Source of the DNA: an uncultured Clostridia bacterium | Lineage (GTDB): Bacteria; Bacillota; Clostridia; Christensenellales; CAG-917 | Direction of reading: 5' to 3' | Assembly (NCBI GenBank): GCA_934277645.1 | Contig: CAKQUX010000002.1 | Location: forward strand, 1-64,000 | DNA: 64,000 nt | In this document: piece by piece, positions 60,654-64,000 of the stretch | Layout of the letters: each line of letters begins with the position of its first letter | How positions within the stretch are numbered: position 1 is the stretch's first letter | Notes under the pieces: generated by a model | Database searches by the model: none | Told to the model about the DNA's origin: nothing | The model's input: the letters and a program-made list of their open reading frames with translations, nothing else | Program-made: the position numbers and the translations under genes

Positions 60654-60896
60654 ATGAGAATAGACAAATTTTTGAAAGTTAGCCGCGTAATAAAACGCAG
60701 AACAGTCGCTCAGGAAGCCTGCGACGGAAATAGAATAGAAATAAACGGCAAAACTGCCAAACCTTCGAGAGAAGTTAAGGTCGGAGACGTCGTAAAAGTC
60801 GCTTTCGGCGATAAAGGGCTTACGTTTAAAGTGCTTTCGGTCGATGAAAAACTAGGAAACAAAAATCCGACCGAGCTTTACGAAATAGTGGAATAA
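60654..60896 (+). CDS. rqcP: RqcP (YabO-type S4-domain protein)
   Basis: 80 residues from ATG at 60654: MRIDKFLKVSRVIKRRTVAQ, then N-R-I-E-I-N-G-K-x-A-K-P-S and G-D-V-V-K-V. It matches Bacillus RqcP (YabO), which stabilises P-site tRNA during ribosome-associated quality control and C-terminal Ala tailing. HslR is a related alternative. An AAAGGAG lies 15 bases before the ATG, further than usual. The longer upstream frame lies across the rpoB promoter and is rejected. Confidence 0.88.
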   Translation: MRIDKFLKVSRVIKRRTVAQEACDGNRIEINGKTAKPSREVKVGDVVKVAFGDKGLTFKVLSVDEKLGNKNPTELYEIVE

Positions 60897-60932
60897 TTTT
60901 AAAAAAATATCGAAAAAATGCGTTCAAAACGC

Positions 60933-60961
60933 TTGACAAGGTTTTAAATACTGCCTATGAA
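60933..60961 (+). promoter_or_regulatory. promoter of ispF
   Basis: TTGACA (60933-60938), 17-base spacer, TATGAA (60956-60961). The -35 is perfect and the -10 is 4 of 6. The predicted start coincides with the ATG at 60969. Confidence 0.5.
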
Positions 60962-60968
60962 AATCAGA

Positions 60969-61481
60969 ATGGAACGAATAGAATCGAAGCCGACGGACGA
61001 CGTGCTTACGGGCGTCGGGTACGACCTTCACCGCTTATCGGACGGCGACGGCATAACTTTGTGCGGCGTAAAACTTGCGTTTGACAAATGTTTTGTCGCT
61101 CATTCGGACGGCGACGTTCCCGTTCACGCTCTTATGGACGCTATTCTTTCCGCTCTGGGCGAAAACGACATCGGACACTTTTTCCCGACAGACGACGACC
61201 GCTATAAAAACGCGGACAGCATGGCGCTTCTTCTCGACGTTTTGAATATCGCAAAAACAAAAGGATACGAAGTGGGCAACGTTTCGATTTCGATTATTGC
61301 CGAAGAACCTAAACTTGCTCCGTATATCGACGATTTCAAAAATCGTCTTTCGCAAGTCACTAAAATCGGCGTCGGCAGAATCGGCATAAGCGCAACCACA
61401 AACGAAGGCGTCGGTGACATAGGCGACGGAAACGCCATTGCGGCTTTTGCTGCCGTTACCCTACTAAAAATCAAAAATTAA
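60969..61481 (+). CDS. ispF: 2-C-methyl-D-erythritol 2,4-cyclodiphosphate synthase
   Basis: 170 residues from ATG at 60969. IspF of the MEP isoprenoid pathway: G-V-G-Y-D-L-H-R-L with metal-binding Asp and His, V-A-H-S-D-G-D-V-P-V-H-A-L-M-D-A, and the C-terminal N-E-G-V-G-D-I-G-D-G. Most IspF proteins start close to G-Y-D; this one has about 14 extra N-terminal residues. The ATG 12 bases earlier lies in the promoter -10 box and is rejected. The partner gene ispD is nearby at 62885 on the other strand. Confidence 0.95.
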   Translation: MERIESKPTDDVLTGVGYDLHRLSDGDGITLCGVKLAFDKCFVAHSDGDVPVHALMDAILSALGENDIGHFFPTDDDRYKNADSMALLLDVLNIAKTKGYEVGNVSISIIAEEPKLAPYIDDFKNRLSQVTKIGVGRIGISATTNEGVGDIGDGNAIAAFAAVTLLKIKN

Positions 61482-61774
61482 ATTTATCCTATAAAACTCG
61501 CCATATTTAAATTGAACTATAAAACTTTTATATCTTTTGTTCGTTAGAACAGTTAATTGTTGTTTGTTAAAGCGGTTTATTATTTTTCGCTTGCTTATCT
61601 AACTTAACTATTCAACTTATAACTTGCTCATTTAAAAACGCTTTATAATATCGTTTTATAATATCGCTTTATATTTAACCAATAAAAAAATTCTAAATTG
61701 CTTTAGAATTTTCTTATTTCTTATTATTCATATTTCTTATTGTTTCTTAGGATTTTCCTATTATCTTGTTATGA
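61482..61774. other. gap between ispF and the leucine-rich-repeat gene
   Basis: 293 AT-rich bases between convergent genes. It contains a repeat of TTATAATATCG near 61640-61670 and a terminator at 61687-61712. No frame is credible. Confidence 0.6.
61687..61712 (-). terminator. terminator shared by the convergent ispF and LRR genes
   Basis: An 11-bp stem AAAATTCTAAA (61687-61697) / TTTAGAATTTT (61702-61712), 4-base loop, followed on the minus strand by TTTTTTATT. It ends the minus-strand LRR gene and may also stop ispF transcription. Confidence 0.75.
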
Positions 61775-62623
61775 TTATTTTTTCCAAAGCACTTTGCCGT
61801 TTTTGTCGTACAATGCGCCGCCTTGGAAATAGAAATTGTGTCCGTCCACTTTTCTGATATCGAGCGGACAATTCCAAAACGCACTCTCTCCGATTTCAAC
61901 TACGCTTGCAGGAATAGTAATTCTTCTTATATTGCAACCGCCAAACGCGCTCACGCCTATTGTCGTAACTTTTTCAGGAATTATGATTTTGTCAAGGCTT
62001 ACGCAATACAAAAACGCGTTCTTGCCGATTTTTTTAAGCCCCAAAGAAAGAGTTACGTTTTTAAGATTGCGGCACTCTTCAAACGCTTCGTCGTCGATTT
62101 TCTTTACGCTGTCGGGCATAACGATTGTTTCGAGTCCTTCGCAATACGCAAACGCTCTCTTGCCGATTGTCGTAACGCCGTCGGGAATAACTACCTTTCG
62201 CAAAGTCTTGCATTTCAAAAACGCCTTGTCGCCTATACTGTTGACGCCGCTCGGAATGACAAGCTCGCTTGCTTTTCCCTTGTAGCCGACAATGGAATCG
62301 TTTTCGATTTCGATGCCGTCGGGGATATCGCAGTCGCCGACCGCTTCCTCTTGCAAAACAAACTCGGCTTTCGTTCCGTCAAGCCATTTATCGTCGAATC
62401 CCAAAGGCAAAACGGGCATTGACACTTCAACGGTTTTAAGATTCATACAGCCGTAAAATGCTCCCTTTTCGACAACGTCCACAGTGTTAGGCAAATTGAT
62501 TTTTTCGATTTCGTCGCAATCGAGAAAGGCGTATTCCCTTATCTCTTTCACGCCGTAAGGAACGACAACCGTATCGTCGTCACCGAAATATGCAACTAAA
62601 ATATCGTCTTTAATTCTAAACAT
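61775..62623 (-). CDS. BspA-type leucine-rich-repeat protein
   Basis: 282 residues, no signal peptide or membrane helix. About seven repeats of the type V-x-I-P-x-G-V-x-x-I-G-x-x-A-F-x-x-C run through residues 20-270 (for example SELVIPSGVNSIGDKAFLKC). Such LRR_5 proteins are usually surface or interaction modules; here no export signal is visible, so its site is unclear. AAGGAA precedes the ATG. It ends at its own terminator. Confidence 0.87.
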   Translation of the reverse strand: MFRIKDDILVAYFGDDDTVVVPYGVKEIREYAFLDCDEIEKINLPNTVDVVEKGAFYGCMNLKTVEVSMPVLPLGFDDKWLDGTKAEFVLQEEAVGDCDIPDGIEIENDSIVGYKGKASELVIPSGVNSIGDKAFLKCKTLRKVVIPDGVTTIGKRAFAYCEGLETIVMPDSVKKIDDEAFEECRNLKNVTLSLGLKKIGKNAFLYCVSLDKIIIPEKVTTIGVSAFGGCNIRRITIPASVVEIGESAFWNCPLDIRKVDGHNFYFQGGALYDKNGKVLWKK

Positions 62624-62884
62624 AACAATTCCTTATTCTTAACTTTTTCTTTTTGACTATCTTTACTCTACAAATTCTCTTATCGCTCGATTTAAAGCCT
62701 ATTTACTTTAAACTTCTATTCTCTTATAAGTTTTTACTATTTCTGCATTTTGCCACTTGCCGATTGCAACTTAAATTCAATCGAGCGGCGTGTTATCAAT
62801 TAAAACTCTTTTTCGTTTTGCCGAACTTGCTTACAAATCATATCGCAAGTCTAATTTAGAACGCAATATTAACTGTCTAAGTTT

Positions 62885-63544
62885 TTAGCCGTCTATATTT
62901 TTCAAAATGCGTTTGACTTTTTCCAAATCCTTTGGATAAGTGACTTTTACGTTGTCGTCGTCGCCGCCGAACACCTTGACCGAATAACCCTTTGAAAGAA
63001 GCATCGTACATAAGTCGGTGTAATCGCCTGCGTTTGAAAGACATTTTTTGAGCAATCCGAACTTTGCCGTTTGCGGTGTCTGCACCGTCATAACGCTTGA
63101 ACGGTCAACGCTTCCGACAACGTCAAGCGCGCTGTCAACCGAAACTATCGTGTCGCTGATTTTAAGTCCGACCGACGAAGCTCCGAACTCGCCAGCCAAA
63201 ACTACCGAGCGGTCTATAACGTCTTTCGTCACAAACGGCCTTGCCGCATCGTGCGTAACGATTATATCGTCGTCCGACGCGCCTTGCTTTTCAATAAACG
63301 CAACGGCATTGCCAAGCGACTCCCCCCTGCTCTTTCCGCCGCAAACGACGGCTGTTTTTTCATCGACGTAAGGTTTCATTACGCCGGTATGTTTTTCGTC
63401 GGTGACAACCACCACGAAATCTACCGCCGATTTAAACGTGTCAAGACTGTACGCTATAAGCGGCTTATCGTCAATAAGCATAAATTGCTTAGGCTCGCCG
63501 AATCTCGAACCGCAACCTGCTGCAAGTATTACTCCGTATATCAT
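62885..63544 (-). CDS. ispD: 2-C-methyl-D-erythritol 4-phosphate cytidylyltransferase
   Basis: 219 residues from ATG at 63544 (GGAGTGAAT before it). IspD makes CDP-methylerythritol from CTP. L-A-A-G-C-G-S-R-F-G near the N terminus and the V-T-H-D-A-A-R-P-F-V motif are diagnostic. TarI-type ribitol-phosphate enzymes are similar, but the nearby ispF supports IspD. The longer frame to 63610 has no ribosome site. Confidence 0.9.
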   Translation of the reverse strand: MIYGVILAAGCGSRFGEPKQFMLIDDKPLIAYSLDTFKSAVDFVVVVTDEKHTGVMKPYVDEKTAVVCGGKSRGESLGNAVAFIEKQGASDDDIIVTHDAARPFVTKDVIDRSVVLAGEFGASSVGLKISDTIVSVDSALDVVGSVDRSSVMTVQTPQTAKFGLLKKCLSNAGDYTDLCTMLLSKGYSVKVFGGDDDNVKVTYPKDLEKVKRILKNIDG

Positions 63545-63934
63545 ATTCACTCCATTGTTAATTTTGAACGCCCAAGCATTGACTGCTAAATCATTGTCGA
63601 TTACGAGCATTTATTAAGCGGCGTTACGACTCAATTCAATCTTGTTGTTTTCCTACAAAGCGTCCGCCGTCTTCTTTATCTTGTTTATTCTAACTTAAAA
63701 TCGATTTTTTTTCAACTCATTTTTTCAACTCATATTGTATAAATAAAAATACGATTGCTTATCTATTGCTCCCCATAACGTAAATTTATAGGTTTTTCAT
63801 TTATTGTCCGCAAAATGCGTATGTTAATAATTTTGTAGCGATTGCAACCTTTTAGACGATTAAAGACACAAACTTTTATTTCGGCAATATTTTTCTTGCA
63901 GCGGTTTCGATTTTTAAACAATTAAATGCAAAAT
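63545..63934. other. intergenic region upstream of ispD
   Basis: About 390 AT-rich bases without a credible frame. It holds a candidate ispD promoter and a 13-base tandem repeat (TTTTTTCAACTCA) near 63706-63731. Confidence 0.5.
63687..63715 (-). promoter_or_regulatory. candidate promoter of ispD
   Basis: Minus strand TTGAAA (63715-63710), 17-base spacer, TAGAAT (63692-63687), each 5 of 6. It would give a leader of about 135 nt. Confidence 0.45.
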
Positions 63935-63962
63935 AAAAAACCGACTTTGCAGTCGGTTTTTT
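63935..63962 (-). terminator. terminator of the gene entering from the right
   Basis: Perfect 12-bp stem AAAAAACCGACT (63935-63946) / AGTCGGTTTTTT (63951-63962), loop TTGC. It lies 9 bases after the stop of the truncated gene at the window end. Confidence 0.9.
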
Positions 63963-63971
63963 GATTTGAAG

Positions 63972-64000
63972 TTATCTCTTGCTGAATTGCGGAGCTTTTC
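63972..64000 (-). CDS. last codons of a gene cut by the window edge
   Basis: In the frame ending at TAA (63974-63972), the last eight codons read K-A-P-Q-F-S-K-R, a basic C terminus. The strong terminator directly after it supports a real gene end. Too little is left to name it; a ribosomal protein or other RNA-binding protein would fit. Confidence 0.55.

Noticed and set aside
60957..60968. ispF start at the upstream ATG
   Set aside because: This ATG lies within the predicted -10 box; the next ATG fits the transcription start.

Overview
The window reads as a chromosomal segment of a low-GC, Gram-positive-type anaerobe of the Clostridia. The grounds are the Firmicutes-style rpoBC, str, S10-spc-alpha and rplKAJL arrangement, zinc-ribbon S14, S4, L24, L33 and L36, a KOW/L14e-like gene beside map and infA, an L7Ae-type gene before rpsL, RqcP, RecD2, an L10 leader and near-consensus TTGACA-N17-TATAAT promoters. 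A deeper placement, for example in the Christensenellales, is only a guess; no phage, insertion sequence or CRISPR array is seen.

Layout. 1-549 is the 5' third of a 16S rRNA gene on the minus strand with two tandem promoters. 1-8.2 kb is a mixed region: mnmA, cysK, tRNA-Arg(CCG), a CNNM/CorC membrane protein, azlC-azlD, a decayed membrane-protein fragment, a Dabb protein and a small membrane protein. 8.18-24.1 kb is one 32-gene S10-spc-alpha run on the minus strand (rpsJ to rplQ, including secY, adk, map, infA and rpoA), with a consensus promoter before rpsJ and a terminator after rplQ. 24.6-34.5 kb is the accessory part: a small beta-grasp-like protein, an RluA pseudouridine synthase, a fused ABC-FtsX transporter, an ECF sigma factor followed by an RsgI-like membrane protein and a lipoprotein with the same D/E-I-N-P motif, and a GH13 alpha-glucanase-type enzyme. 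35.0-43.4 kb holds two translation operons reading into each other: ybxF-rpsL-rpsG-fusA-tuf, then rpmG-secE-nusG-rplK-rplA-rplJ-rplL. 43.7-60.4 kb is rpoB-rpoC-metK-recD2-comFC, then secA-prfB-tsaD from its own promoter. The right end has rqcP, ispF, a leucine-rich-repeat protein, ispD and the last codons of another gene.

Most of the window is transcription and translation machinery, and much of the regulation is visible: the L10 leader with attenuator, an L1-type site before rplK, several intercistronic hairpins and about a dozen promoters. The least ordinary items are the sigma/RsgI-like/lipoprotein module, a 155-residue Ala-Lys-Pro tail on ribosomal protein L24 built from 111-bp DNA repeats, an acidic repeat tail on RpoB, an acidic N-terminal extension on SecE, two promoters that put the transcription start at or next to an ATG (leaderless candidates), and mini-ORFs that may couple translation in the azlCD and sigma operons.
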